A stretch of DNA of 64,000 nt from Vandiemenella viatica (taxonomy: Eukaryota > Arthropoda > Insecta > Orthoptera > Morabidae), in contig JARYHS010009186.1 in the NCBI GenBank assembly GCA_031002005.1, positions 108,102,829 to 108,166,828 of the forward strand, in the 5' to 3' direction. Made by a program: the position numbers and the translations under genes. The notes under the pieces were generated by a model. It saw nothing but the letters and a program-made list of their open reading frames with translations. It was not told where the DNA came from and did not search any database. This document shows, one piece after another, positions 45,270 to 55,889 of the stretch (positions are counted from its first letter, which is position 1; the number at the start of each line of letters is the position of its first letter).

Positions 45270-45300
45270 AACTACAAACGACGTCGAATACAAGGTTAGA
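45100..45300 (-). mobile_element. Partial copy of the GGGGGCATCC inverted-repeat family with a poly-A run
   Basis: Begins GGGGCATCCATTATTTACGTG, then GTGAAATGGGGGGGG, TCCGGAAAAATCTCACC and GAAATCTCACGTC, following the complement of the 44.2-kb element. An A-run of about 30 bases (45,239-45,268) replaces its AT-rich middle. A possible other-end fragment with GATCTCACC and TCCCACCAGATCTCACC lies at 45,880-45,960. Confidence 0.6.
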
Positions 45301-46435
45301 AGTGGTCTAATCACTCTTGAGAACAGGAGAGTTACTTACGACGTCGGCAGCAGGGTGTGTGTGACATTTATGTCTAACTACTTTTGCATAATAATTATTG
45401 TATATTTTGTTTAAATTAGTTAACAAGCGAATTAATATTAACTGTAAACAGTTCCACAGATGGTATTTTGTACAGTTGGCTGGGTAGCAGTAGTATGTTA
45501 GTGTTAAGTTCTAGTATAACACAGTCTTTGTTTGCGCGCGGGAAAGCTCGCACATGGGTTCTGCGAGAATTTATTTTTGGTGAACTTTGTAGTCAATAGT
45601 AATTACATGTTGGAATTCGGGTTGGAAGATATTAAATTAATTATCAGTGATAATCAAACATTATGTTTTAGTTTATTGAAGTTGTTAGGTGGAATCATTA
45701 GTATCGTGCGCGTATTTACTGGCTCGATTTAGTTACTGGTAACCAAAGTTAAGAGCTGTTTCGGCATGCTGTGTTCGTGATAATCAACTTGTCCAGGCAT
45801 CCATAACACGCCGAAGGGAGTAGCAGCTCATATCTGGCGACGTCTGTCGGGATGAGTTGTGAAAGGTAGCAGCTTACAAGGGGGGAGGGGGGGGGGAGGG
45901 GAAATCCCTCAGGATCTCACCTCTCCATAATGATGATGGGGTCCCACCAGATCTCACCAAATGACACCACATCGACGGTGCGAGGAAATAAATTGCCAGA
46001 ATACTTTCATTAAGTCTACTTTTCGTAGCATTTCATTTTAAATTAAATACGCCCATTAAAACATATGGTGAAGATTTACAGCTGAAAAAACGTGAAAGAA
46101 AACTATGTTTTCGGTCGTTGTTATTTTTCAGCGACTATTGTCACTCTACTCTGGAATCTTTAGATATTCAGATTGAACATCGGACTTAAGATTGAGGATA
46201 TTAAAAGTATAAAACATGGGTGATTTTATTTTTATTACGCTGAATAAAGAGAAAATTTAACTTCGTGTTTTCGACAGATCAGGTCATCTGACATAACTTT
46301 TATCCTTAAAGACCAAACCCAAAAAATGGTCACGAACTTCCACCAAGTGATTTAATATCAGTACTTGCAGTGTATTATAGTGGCAAGTTTTACTAAATGC
46401 CGCAAAAAGTTGCCTTATACTTTCCTCCTTCATCG
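45300..46435. other. Unannotated intergenic sequence
   Basis: Apart from the G-rich patch at 45,881-45,900 noted with the previous element, nothing is recognised. Confidence 0.4.
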
Positions 46436-46469
46436 TTTTTTTTTTTCAGTATTTGAAGTGTAGACTGAA

Positions 46470-46660
46470 ATTGGTTTCCCTAGAGGCGAGAAAGGATTGG
46501 GGAACAGGAACGAGAAGGAATTCGGTCATGGTCTTTCGAAGAAATCCTCCCACCATTCGCCTGTAGTGATTTCGAGGAAACCAAGGAAAAATCGAAATCC
46601 GGATGGCCGGACGGGGATTCGAACTCACGTCCTTCCGAATGCGAGTCCAGATCGGCTGCA
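46470..46660 (-). repeat. SINE-A copy, diverged
   Basis: Plus strand: AGGCGAGAAAGGATTGGGG, AGGAATTCGGTCATGG, CCATTCGCCTGTAGTGATTT, GGGGATTCGAACTCACGTCC (complement of the B box) and CCGAATGCGAGTCCAG. The 5' end is lost. Confidence 0.75.
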
Positions 46661-46779
46661 GACTGAGAAACACAAGTGGTAAAGTGATTGAAAGAAGAGC
46701 AAATCACTATTATTTTGAAAATGTAATATTTATTTAGACGTTGAGGCCAACTAGGACCACGTTAAACCTTTGTGCATTT

Positions 46780-47640
46780 GGCAGCAATTTTCATCTTCTT
46801 TTGGGTTCATGACTCTTTTGAATGCGCCTGTTTACGGTTCTCTGTCCAGAGTGTACCGCGTCTTCTGTTGGAGTGTTCGCCTCGGCTTGTCCCACTTGTC
46901 CTTAACTTCTTCCGAAATATATCTCTGTTGAAAGCATCTTCTGGTTCTAGTCCCATCAAATGAAGATCTTTAATATTTACGAACCAGGTCTTTTTTTTTT
47001 TTTTTTTTAAAGTCTGTTCTCTTCCATCCACTTGAGGTGGCCATAGAATCGGGCCCGACTTTTGCGGATTGTTTCAGTGATTTTCTCTGTTTTGCTGTAG
47101 GCTTCATTGTTTGATCTCTTTTGATGGACACCATTGGAACCCAGAATTCCTCCAATAATTTTTCTCTCTTTTTTCTCCAGTTCTCCCAGAAGTCCTTTAT
47201 CCTTTACCCATTAAGGAGCAAGGTTTCAGCTGCATACAAAACTACTAACTTCAGAACTGTTTCATAATGACATATTTTAGTATTTTGTGAAAGATATTTT
47301 TTATTGTAGACCTCTCGCGAATTGTCCAATCAGTTTTTCATAATGATCTCACCAAGGTACCTAATTTTTCCACTTGATTAATGTCCCCGTATTTGGTTTG
47401 AGCTTTGAAGTTTCGGTGGAATATCCTTCATGTTAGTAATTAATTTCGTTTTCTCAAAAGATATCTGGAAACCGGTTTGATTAGCAATTTCCTTCACCAA
47501 ATCAATTTGGATCCTAGCAGTTTCTAAATCATCTGACACGATAGTGATGTCAACGGCAAAAGCCAGAGTGCCTATTGTGATCCCTTTAGATTTAGTTCCT
47601 TTCTTGATAGCTTGTAATCAATTTCCTTTAATTTCGCTCG
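46780..47640 (-). pseudogene. Fossil non-LTR retrotransposon, C-terminal reverse-transcriptase part
   Basis: From 47,600 downward the minus strand reads LAFAVDITIVSDDLETARIQ (the catalytic box is FAVD, so the aspartate pair is lost), then QTGFQISFEKTKLIT, VYNKKYLSQNTKICHYETV, LKLVVLYAAETL, KREKLLEEFWVP and TWRTENRK-like sequence near 46,850. This is the typical order palm, YNKKCLSxNxK, LYAAETL of a common insect and arthropod LINE group. Frames shift and stops occur. A T-run at 46,988-47,008 interrupts it. Confidence 0.75.
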
Positions 47641-47649
47641 TCGAGTCCA

Positions 47650-48360
47650 AGCAATCTTTTCGAGAGCACAGTTATATAGCTGCGAAGACCTACAAAATGC
47701 TCACAAGACATTAATTATTATCTGAGATACTCTGCATTATATTGTAAGCTTTACTTCTTTCGACTGTGAGAAAATAAATTCATTTTCTTTGAACGCAATT
47801 CACGCAAAACCAAATGGATGGGTTTTAATGGGGTCTCAAAGATAATGTAATCCATGATTCCAAAATTAATATGAGGTGTATTTTATCCTGTTGCAGCACT
47901 GGGAATCTGAGAATTAAAGAAAAGAAAAACAGTGCTCGTTCTTTCTGTTTGCGTTGTTGAATAACGCGCTTACCTCATCCTTCATCTGTCCCCGTCTTGT
48001 ATTTACAGTTGGGGCAGGTGTTCGTTGAATCATATTACACTTCACTTCCTGCTATTGGTTTCTTCAGCTTGTTTTATATCACTTACCTAGCTCTCGGCGT
48101 AATATCAATAATAGGTTCTCTTCCAATGCTAAGCACGCCTGAAAATAGTATATGAAAGGTAGGATTGGACTACTGGAATCCGGACCATCCTGGCGTCTTA
48201 ATATCACCACACCGAAGCCCGTACTAATTGCTGGCCGCACTGGAAATCGAACTCGAGACTCTATAGTGTCATCATCCAGCTGCTACAACAGCAAACATTG
48301 CTAATGACTCAGTTCTTAGCAAATACAGCCACTCCGGGAACGACAAACCCGATGATGCCT
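47650..48360. other. Intergenic sequence, possible weak tRNA-like segment
   Basis: The complement of 48,235-48,262 contains GAGTTCGATTTCC, faintly B-box-like, but the rest does not fold as a tRNA head and no second copy was noticed. Confidence 0.35.
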
Positions 48361-48363
48361 CCC

Positions 48364-48635
48364 CACAGTAATGTCTTTTTTTTTTTTTTGTAACAGTTTA
48401 ACGTCCCTTTTTAACAACGCGGTCTTTAGAGACGGGAAAGGATGGGGGCAAGGAATGGGAAGGAATTCGGCCATGGCCTTTTGAAGGAAGCATCCCGGCA
48501 TTCGCCTGGAGTGATTTGGGGAAACCATGGAAAACCCAAATCTGGATGCCCGGACGGGGATTCGAACCGCCGTCCTCCCGAATGCGAGGCCAGAACGCTA
48601 TCCGTTACACCACCACGCTCGGTCACAGCAATGTC
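48364..48635 (-). repeat. SINE-A copy, full length, 12-bp target duplication
   Basis: Body 48,376-48,623 between CACAGTAATGTC (48,364-48,375) and CACAGCAATGTC (48,624-48,635), one mismatch. It has the same tail type as the 44.7-kb copy (complement of ACGTTAAACTGTTAC plus poly-A) and is about 98% identical to it. A and B boxes are intact. Confidence 0.93.
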
Positions 48636-48639
48636 ACCC

Positions 48640-49325
48640 AATAGCTGAACTGGAAGGAGATACGGGACCACCTGCAAGAACTTCCACACATTCTGGGAGG
48701 CAATGCTGCCCCAGATGATTTAGTGTCTGTCAATTAAAAACGAGACTTTAAATCTCCATATCGAGGGCATTGTTCACTTAGCTACCATACCGTTCTACCA
48801 GTAACTACGACCTGATAATTATTTGATTAATTTTCTTATGTTCTGACGCGCAATGTCGTAAATCAACACAGTTCTCGGCTCGACTTGAGTTTACCGAGTC
48901 TTCCACCAGATCTTTGGTCCAGCGTGTCTGAGACGCAGCTGAGGCCGTGTACGAGTCGTCGTAGTACGAACAAACAATAAGAAGACAAGAAGCACGTCGG
49001 CGACCTTCAGTTCGCGTCATTCGGCGCCCAGAGCCGGAGAAACCGGTCAGGTGGATGAAACGCTGCAGAGGTCAAGTTCCAGCCGCCTGGCTGTGGAGCC
49101 CGTCTCATACCAGCCACTGTTACGTCCATCAATCTCCACAAGTGGCTCACCTGTACTGTGGTAGTACTGGTTTTTGAAGCTCGTTGATAATAGATAAAAT
49201 TTTTGTTGCAAAGGAAGCCTGCCTTCACCGATATGAAGAACACTCTCCGACGTTCGCAATGGAATCAGAAAATTCTGGGTGGCCAAATAGGGATTTGAAT
49301 TCATACTTTCGTGAATGATACTTCA
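48640..49325. other. Unannotated intergenic sequence, moderately GC-rich
   Basis: 48,880-49,130 is somewhat GC-richer, without a motif cluster or coding evidence. Confidence 0.35.
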
Positions 49326-49814
49326 TCGACTACTAGCTGATCCCCGCGACTTCGTACGCGTGGATTAAGAATTTCTTTGCCAGAATTGAATTTAGAAATT
49401 TGTTGATAACGAAGAATTGGTCCCAAACAACACCGAGTCGGCATAATATGTCAGGAAAGCTATCACTATATCATTCTACCAACGAACCTGTCTCTTGAAG
49501 AGAATCAATTTCCAACTGTCAGCATTCGATAAATTCTTAAAATTTCGTGACTACCACTGATAGTCGTACATAAAAAATAGTCCTGTGCCCTTCCTACAGA
49601 TTTTCTTGTCAAATTGCATCAATATCGATATAGCCATTTAGTCGTCAAAACGTAACAAGAAGACAGAGAATTACTTCTGCATTTATAGTATTATTACTGC
49701 AGATCACACTGACTACGAACAACCCCTGAGGGACCATTATAATGTAAAAAAGTGTACACTTACAGCATTGCAAGACTACCTACGATTTGCATCGCACTGA
49801 TCCCCTAAATTTGT

Positions 49815-49985
49815 GATATCTACAGTTTAACGTTCAATCCGAATAACCGACGGTCCAGGCGTGACTCTTACGATCAAACACAATTTTTGAAAATCTTTGT
49901 TTGGACAGAGATTTGAACTGGAGACCACGACCCAAACAGCAGTAAGCACGCGCTTTAAGCACTGAGCTACCAGACCGCTATATGG
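49815..49985 (-). repeat. SINE-B copy inside dispersed repeat C
   Basis: Plus strand: CTACAGTTTAACGTTCAATC, CCAGGCGTGACTC, AGAGATTTGAACTGGAGACC (complement of the B box) and CACTGAGCTACCAGACCGC (complement of the head). The same SINE sits at 57,410-57,560 in the sister copy. Confidence 0.75.
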
Positions 49986-50056
49986 AAATACAGTGCAGAG
50001 ACCTACACATCCTCGCCTCTGTCTTTCACCGATCAGTAATTTTTCTAAATTATAAG

Positions 50057-50221
50057 ACAACATTGGGATTACAGGAGATCGCGATTCCGCCAGAAGCTGG
50101 CATCATAATACTGTAGTGGTCAAGCGCAAGACTCCGCTAGAAATTATTTTCGAAGTGCATTTAACAGTGTTATGCTGGTCCCGGCTGTGTTACAACTGAA
50201 TTACTGCTTTATAAATAATAC

Positions 50222-50252
<31 letters not shown>

Positions 50253-50540
50253 TGGCTTTTTGGTATCTTAGGCCATACAGCCAGCCTGATGAGCTTTTCC
50301 GGATAATTAGACACACCACAGGACGGACATGACATTCACAGACACAACACTTAAACACCCATGCCCGCGGCCGGACTCGAACCGGCGACCTTCGGCACGC
50401 GGAGCTAGCACTCTAGCCCCACGCTACCGAGGCCGGCAAATAATACGAATTGTGACTGACTACAGCAGTATTTCAACGATATTAGTTAATGGGTTAATGT
50501 TGTTGTAGCGGAATCGCGATCTCCAATAGACCCACAACAT
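50057..50540. mobile_element. MITE-like element nested in repeat C, itself carrying a SINE
   Basis: Terminal inverted repeats: 50,064-50,090 (TGGGATTACAGGAGATCGCG...) and the complement of 50,508-50,534 (TGGGTCTATTGGAGATCGCG...), 23 of 27 matching. The sequence ACAACAT occurs on both sides (50,057-50,063 and 50,534-50,540), while the sister repeat at 57,632-57,638 has one ACAACAT and no insert, i.e. an empty site. Without the nested SINE the element would be about 245 bp. The duplication is 6-7 bases, because the terminal A is ambiguous. Confidence 0.8.
50213..50448 (-). repeat. SINE-D, tRNA-derived, shares the LINE tail, 11-bp target duplication
   Basis: Direct repeats AAATAATACGA at 50,213-50,223 and 50,438-50,448 bound a 214-bp body. 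On the minus strand: head GCCGGCCTCGGTAGCGTGGG, perfect B box GGTTCGAGTCC, a unique middle, then the 3' tail GCTGGCTGTATGG ... ATACCAAAAAGCC and about 27 A. The tail matches the 3' end of the LINE at 13.8 kb. The SINE should be transcribed by RNA polymerase III and mobilised by a LINE of that family. It is the only copy of this family noticed in the window. Confidence 0.92.
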
Positions 50541-50714
50541 GTATTATTTATACAGAAAATTTTTCAAGAAAACGTAGACAGTAATTTTCTCCTTGTTTCA
50601 AAGGATAATTGTGCAAACTTTCATCGAAATCGGATGAAAACTGTGGTTTTGTATGAAGAACAAACAAACATATGTACATTCATCTTTATATATATATATA
50701 TATATATATATAGA

Positions 50715-51220
50715 TACCGATGACCTATACGTATACCACAGCCACTGTACGACAGAACTGGGAATTGGAGTTTTAAATGCTGGTTTAATGCCACTCGTCC
50801 ACGTTAGTTCCTTGTGTCTCCTGGATATGTAAATTCTTTGATACGAACGAAGAGGAAGAATGTCGGTCTTGGCATCAGTGCTGCATTTGTTCAGCATGCC
50901 GAAATTTGGCTGTAGTCGGCAATGAAATCCTTGGTGCGATAATCTCTCCTTTCGGTGGTCTGCACTATGTAGTTGTGGCGACAAAGAGAAATATAGGGAC
51001 ACACATGTTTTTGGTGGAATTATGAAAATGTCCCAGATCGACCACTTTCAACCACCATATCTCCCACACCCGCACAGCTACCGGCAGTCGGCCAACGATG
51101 TGCACTATGGGAAACTCCATGTTACTACCACACACAAACATCACTGTTTTGCGCTAGGCAGTGGTGGACTGGTGGCTGCATGGTGAAATAAGGGAAGTAA
51201 CAAATAGAAGTTAATATCCT
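50715..51220. other. Unannotated intergenic sequence
   Basis: Nothing recognised. Confidence 0.4.
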
Positions 51221-51224
51221 TCGG

Positions 51225-51420
51225 TATCTATCTATACTAATATTAGAAATGCAAAAGTAACTCTGTCTATCTGTCTCTCTGTCTGTCTGTTTGTTACGTC
51301 TCTTGGGCTAAACGACTAATCCAATCGTGCTGAAATTTGACAAGGAGATGCGATTTGGTATTGAGATGGACATAGGGTACATTTTCTGTATAAATATTAA
51401 ATATTGTCATGTAATTTTGA
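51225..51420 (+). repeat. Dispersed repeat with TCTG microsatellite
   Basis: ATCTATACTAATATTAGAAA followed by a TCTG/TCTA run (51,268-51,291) and a segment resembling ACGACTAATCCAATCGTGCT and GAAATTTGACAAGG. The TCTATACTAATATTA start plus CTGTCTGTC run is a familiar insect repeat start. Only one copy is here, so no boundary can be given. Confidence 0.5.
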
Positions 51421-51799
51421 AAAATTACAGAAACGAAGAAATGACCAAGCTAAAATAAAGCTGCCCTTTGTTAACCCCCCACCCCCTCTCCCTCATATCC
51501 TCGCACCTTCCATTGTTATTCTGTTTTTTTTAAATATGTTGGAAATTGATTATCTTCATGAGACATTTTCGACGGTAGAGTGATATAATGATTGCTTTTC
51601 TGCCATATTAAGCCGACTCGATGTTGTCTGACACAAATCTTAAGTTACTAACAGCTTTCTATATCCAATTCTGGCAATGAAATTTTAACCCCATAACCCC
51701 CACGGAGCAACCCAACCACGTGACAGCTGTTCTCTTCTGATTGGTCGGACAATTCGAACCTTCCTAAATACCGTGGCTTAGTAGAGCGTGTGAAACACA

Positions 51800-51905
51800 T
51801 CTAAAAGTAGTTTTGCCCTAGAAGAAGGCTGAAAAAGTTTAGCCGAAACGTCTATATTTAATGCGGCATCATCCCGGAACCATGGGAATTGAGTAGCTGT
51901 TATGT
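51800..51905 (+). repeat. Hammerhead-like repeat fragment
   Basis: CTAGAAGA (51,818-51,825), AGGCT paired with AGCC around GAAAAAGTTT, then GAAAC (51,845-51,849) and GTC. The layout is that of a hammerhead core (CUGAUGA, stem II, GAAA, then a UC or UH cleavage site), but the first box is altered, so activity is not expected. Similar units are known in Penelope-like retroelements. Confidence 0.4.
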
Positions 51906-51909
51906 TAGC

Positions 51910-52715
51910 CTTGATGAAATTTTATACATATAGCTCTTGATGAATGAATTACACATGAAAATATGATACTTGCCGAGAAAGCAGTCCCGTTGCTCGAAAC
52001 TAATTGATAAAATTATTATGTCTTCAGACACTCCTTCCCACGTCTAAATCTTCTGATTAAACAAACAGCACATGGTCATGCGCTTTTATATTAATGTGTG
52101 GAGCATGAAACAGGGGCCTGTTATTTTCAAAGCAATAGAATATAGAAGAAAAACGCATCTTTGGAGGAAGCGAAGCACAGTCGAATAATCTTCCTAATAA
52201 ATTGCGAATAAGTTTGGATGTTTTACAATGTTATACAAGTTATGAGGATTGATTGTGCAGCTCCACTTTTCTTCGTTTACTGAGATGCCTTAACTCACCC
52301 AACAACTTTAATGGAAAATCTTCATTACATTGCTGCAGATCTCATTTTAGAGCTGGTAGTAAATAAATTTACACACTGTCATACGGAACGATTATTTGTT
52401 TAAAGTTACCAGGTTTTAGCGAAGCTTAACGAATCGTAATGCAGCGATAGCATTGCAGTCTACAGAGAATTATTATTGACAGCACCCTTATAAGTTTAAT
52501 TAAGTGCATAATTTATTAACAGAATTTTTATTAATTATTTAATTTAATACCTCAGCTATGATTCACATATTTATGCTAAATGGGCATTGGTGCAGGAATG
52601 CAGTTAACTATAATTATAGTAACAGGGCGTCATGGGTCAGCTATAATTTAGAGTAGTAGTTATCGTATTGCTATCGTATTGCCCAAATGGTCGGTATGGT
52701 TTGTAAATGAAAATA
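51910..52715. other. AT-rich intergenic stretch
   Basis: No recognised feature. Confidence 0.4.
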
Positions 52716-52724
52716 CCGCCTTTT

Positions 52725-53016
52725 AACAACTGTTATTTCATTCCTGTACTGTTAGACGTGTTTCGCCCTTATGGCCACTAGCTGTGTATAAACAAAATGA
52801 GTCTAAAAAGTGTGACCATTTAAAAACGGTTAAATGGCGACGTTGCCAAAAAAAAGGAGAAATGCAAAACAGCAGCAAGGTGCTGTGTTCTATGAAAAAG
52901 TGCAAGTAGAGTTATTTCCTGACCAACAAGTGTTTGTATCAAAATTCTTACTGACGGTACCCTAGTCCACAAGGGCGAAACGCGAATGAGCGTATGGGAA
53001 TAAAATAACAGTTGTT
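52725..53016. mobile_element. Inverted-repeat unit with two head-to-head hammerhead-like arms
   Basis: The arm at 52,725-52,780 (AACAACTGTTATTTCATTCC ... TTTCGCCCTTATGGCCACTAG) is repeated in reverse at 52,962-53,016 with roughly three quarters identity. Each arm contains a short GC stem next to GAAAC (minus strand at 52,760-52,764, plus strand at 52,977-52,981) preceded by CTAGT-G/C-C, i.e. the position of a decayed CUGAUGA. The 180-base interior has no known protein. Confidence 0.5.
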
Positions 53017-53024
53017 TACAAATC

Positions 53025-53855
53025 TTTAACAAACAACTGCGGAAGAATGGCCAGTAACCATTTGATCGGTATAGTATTCCGAAGAACACGAGTTCGATAC
53101 TCTGTGCGGCCAACCAGATATTTGGTTTTCAGAAATCAGTTCAGATGTACTCAGGGATTTTTCGTTTCATTGCAATGGTCTCCATTCAGTCGCTTCTAAT
53201 AACCTCGGCATCTGCTTGTAAGGCCCCTAGTTAAAAAATAATAAAGAATACAAAATTGCAATGTAATAACAGCAACAATAACAAAAATTAAGTAATTCTA
53301 CAAACATAAGAGAATAAACGCAGCATGTATTTAGTATCAGAAGTAGCTCATTAAAAAATCATTTACTAGCAAAAGGATATTTTTCTAATTGCATTCTACT
53401 TATAACTTAAAGTAATATGGTTTTTAATGAAGCAATTTACACAGGTAAACATGATTAGCATAGAATCTCTGGCATGACCAATAATGTCGTAAGATTGCTT
53501 CCTTATACTTTTCACACTCTGCGTACGAAGTAGTTGATTTACGATGGCACGTCCTTAGCCAGGAAGGGATCTATGGAGGCAGTGTATGTATAGTGACTGG
53601 ACATGTTTTTAGCTCATGAACTTGGCCATTACTGTCCATCAAAAGAGACGTTTACACGTCATCTTGTTAGCCAGTAGGCAAGTCGGCTTCATGAGGCCAA
53701 GCAAACTTGGTAGAAGCTTGGTCTTATGATCTCGTATAGTATACATTGTATTACCAATTAAACGTCTGAGTATAAAGCCATACGTGAAAATATCAGTACT
53801 GGAAGGAAGCATTACAGTAGGTGCTTTTTCAAAACAAAAAAAAACAAAATATAAT
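53025..53855. other. Unannotated intergenic sequence
   Basis: Nothing recognised. Confidence 0.4.
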
Positions 53856-53859
53856 AATA

Positions 53860-54080
53860 ATCCTGGCTTTTCGCCTCGTCGAGCTCATTAGAAGGCGGGA
53901 AAGGACTGGGACAAGGAACAAGAAGGAATTCGGCCATGGTCTTTTGAAGGAAGATCACGGCATTCGCCTGGAATAAATTGAGGAAAACCATGTAAAACCG
54001 GATTGCCGGAAGGAGGAAACGAGCCAACGTCCTTCCCAATGCGAGGCCAGAACGCCCGCTTACCCAGCACGCTCGGTTAT
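53860..54080 (-). repeat. SINE-A copy, second tail type, diverged
   Basis: Plus strand: CTTTTCGCCTCGTCGAGCTC, AAGGCGGGAAAGGACTGGG, AGGAATTCGGCCATGG, CGAGCCAACGTCC and CCAGCACGCTCGGTT. The B box is mutated. Confidence 0.8.
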
Positions 54081-54089
54081 TTCAAATCT

Positions 54090-54529
54090 TCAATAAATGA
54101 ATTATCTAAATTTCGTAATGCACGTTCGTGTATTAAATAAGCGTCTATGTTTTTCACAACGAAGTGAATGGCAAAGATTTTTGCATTTTTAAATTTTATT
54201 AATTTATTCCTCCATTTTTGAAAAAGAAATAGTGCAGACCAGGTATCTGTCGGCATCTGTACGACTGCGTATGGCTGATTTTGATTGTAGAGTAAGTGTC
54301 CGCGAAGGAATTATTAAGTAAACTCTGAAACAAATATGATTTGTAATTTCCTGCCATAAAGTTTCCGGGTACCTACTCTCTATAATTTTGGCTGCAATAA
54401 AGAACTATCTGTTACAAAAGTGGGGAAACATTCGGTCATTGTTCTCATTTGTACATTTTTTTTTGCTGTGAATCAGTTTCAGAATAAAATGTTTCCGTTT
54501 GAATTAGATTTGGAGCAAATTCCGGAAAT

Positions 54530-54573
<44 letters not shown>

Positions 54574-54690
54574 CAACGATACTCAAATACTGTTGGAAGA
54601 TGATAATTATCACTACATTATTCTGCTGTCAATTTTATTGTAACTTTTACCAACAAGCGATAGTGGAGCGGGAAGTTGCAATTAACTCAA
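54090..54690. other. Unannotated intergenic sequence
   Basis: Contains a long A-run (about 54,534-54,570). No other feature. Confidence 0.4.
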
Positions 54691-54694
54691 GAAC

Positions 54695-54918
54695 TCCGGT
54701 AACCGGCACTGTAGGGAATAATACACTGTCCTTGCATCGCAAAGGGTTCTAGGTTCGAGGCCAACATCGGGCAGGGGTGATTTTAATTAAGTGTTGCATT
54801 CGTCCTTCGTTGTTTGTAAATTGTTGATGGAGTACATGATTTTAATTACGTACACTTGAAAGATTCCTGCAGCTAACTGAGTGGCCCAATGCCAAACGGC
54901 TTTAAAAAAAAAAAAAAA
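54695..54918 (+). repeat. Third tRNA-derived SINE family (SINE-C)
   Basis: GTAACCGGCACTGTAGGG as a possible A-box region, TTCTAGGTTCGAGGCC as the B box, a unique body and a 17-base A-tail at 54,903-54,919. No target duplication is evident and it is the only copy recognised here. Confidence 0.5.
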
Positions 54919-55094
54919 AATCTGTGGCCGTCACGGGTATCCCGGCAGATGTGAAAAATCGGAATTGATGGTTATTGAATAAATTTATAATTGAAGAAAA
55001 GTAATAAATAAATATGGAATAAAATAAATGAAAAAATAGTTTAGTTAATAAAATAAATATATTTTCCTTATTATAATAATATCTGTCGAACACA

Positions 55095-55275
55095 AATACA
55101 AGGTTCAGGAGTTAAGACGCTAGCTTTCAAAAGGGTTGCTGCCCCGGTCCTGGGTTCGAATCCCGGTAGGCGTAAGAATATTTAAGTGTTTTTGATCATA
55201 TGAACTACGCCAGGACGTTCCATGGTTCGGATTCCACGTTAAACTGTAGATCCCCTCTAGGGCTGACAATCCTAT
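55095..55275 (+). repeat. SINE-B copy
   Basis: GGAGTTAAGACGCTAGCTTTC, a perfect B box GGTTCGAATCC, GATCATATGAACTACGCCAG, GGTTCGGATTCCACG and ACGTTAAACTGT (55,236-55,247). The 12-mer ACGTTAAACTGT also occurs just before the poly-A tail of the young SINE-A copies. Confidence 0.8.
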
Positions 55276-55279
55276 TTGT

Positions 55280-55885
55280 AACACAATGTGTACAAATCTC
55301 CAGCAAAATGCAAGCGAAACAAAGAGTTAACGTGGTCCTAGTTGGCCCAAACAAGCATACAAACATACAGACTATTTTACAATGCGGTTACAGAATATTA
55401 TTTGAAATATTTCTGTGATTTCTGTAATAGTAACTGTTGAAGGTGTATTAGACGGTATTAAAGAAATGATTGAGTATCTGAAAAATTTAAAATCAGTTAG
55501 ACTTCTGTCTGTGTATTCGGATTATTCAGCAAAAATTTACGTTCTTTCTTTTCACAACATCTCTTGAAATCTGATGACAGAAACATACTGAATGCAAACA
55601 CGTAATTAGAACTCGGACATTAATATAATCACTTACCATATTTTGTCAGGACACAGTGTGATTAAACACTAAATAGCAAGGCAAAAAGAAGAAATTTTCT
55701 GGTGTAAAATCTTCATGGTGATTAATTTATTCAGTCATAAATGGTTTTAGTTACTTCAGATAATAAGCGAACAAACATTTTTCGAATAAAATTTATTCCA
55801 AGCACGGTGGAGGTACAGATGGAGACACACAGTTCCAAAGCATTTCACTTATAAATAAATTATGTTACAAGATTAATAAATCAGT
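55280..55885. other. Unannotated intergenic sequence
   Basis: Nothing recognised. Confidence 0.4.
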
Positions 55886-55889
55886 TTTG

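Larger units (their letters stand above)
49328..50712 (+). repeat. Dispersed repeat C, copy 1, with nested insertions
   Basis: Begins TACTAGCTGATCCCCGCGAC, then TTCGTACGCGTGG, a start shared with copy 2 at 56,910. The two run parallel for about 730 bases (shared blocks include GGAAAGCTATCACTATATCA and CTGTCTCTTGAAGAGAATCA). Both contain a SINE-B in the same place and orientation. Copy 1 is split by an inverted-repeat element at 50,064-50,533. It ends in the AAACTTTCATCGAAATCGG motif, AACAAACA and a TA-microsatellite (50,687-50,711). The element class is unknown to me; the CCGCGACTTCGTACGCG start and the TTTCATC-AGATCGG end are common to many arthropod repeats. Confidence 0.8.

Noticed and set aside
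50685..50711. TA-repeat as an origin or promoter
   Set aside because: It is the microsatellite end of repeat C; no other supporting feature.
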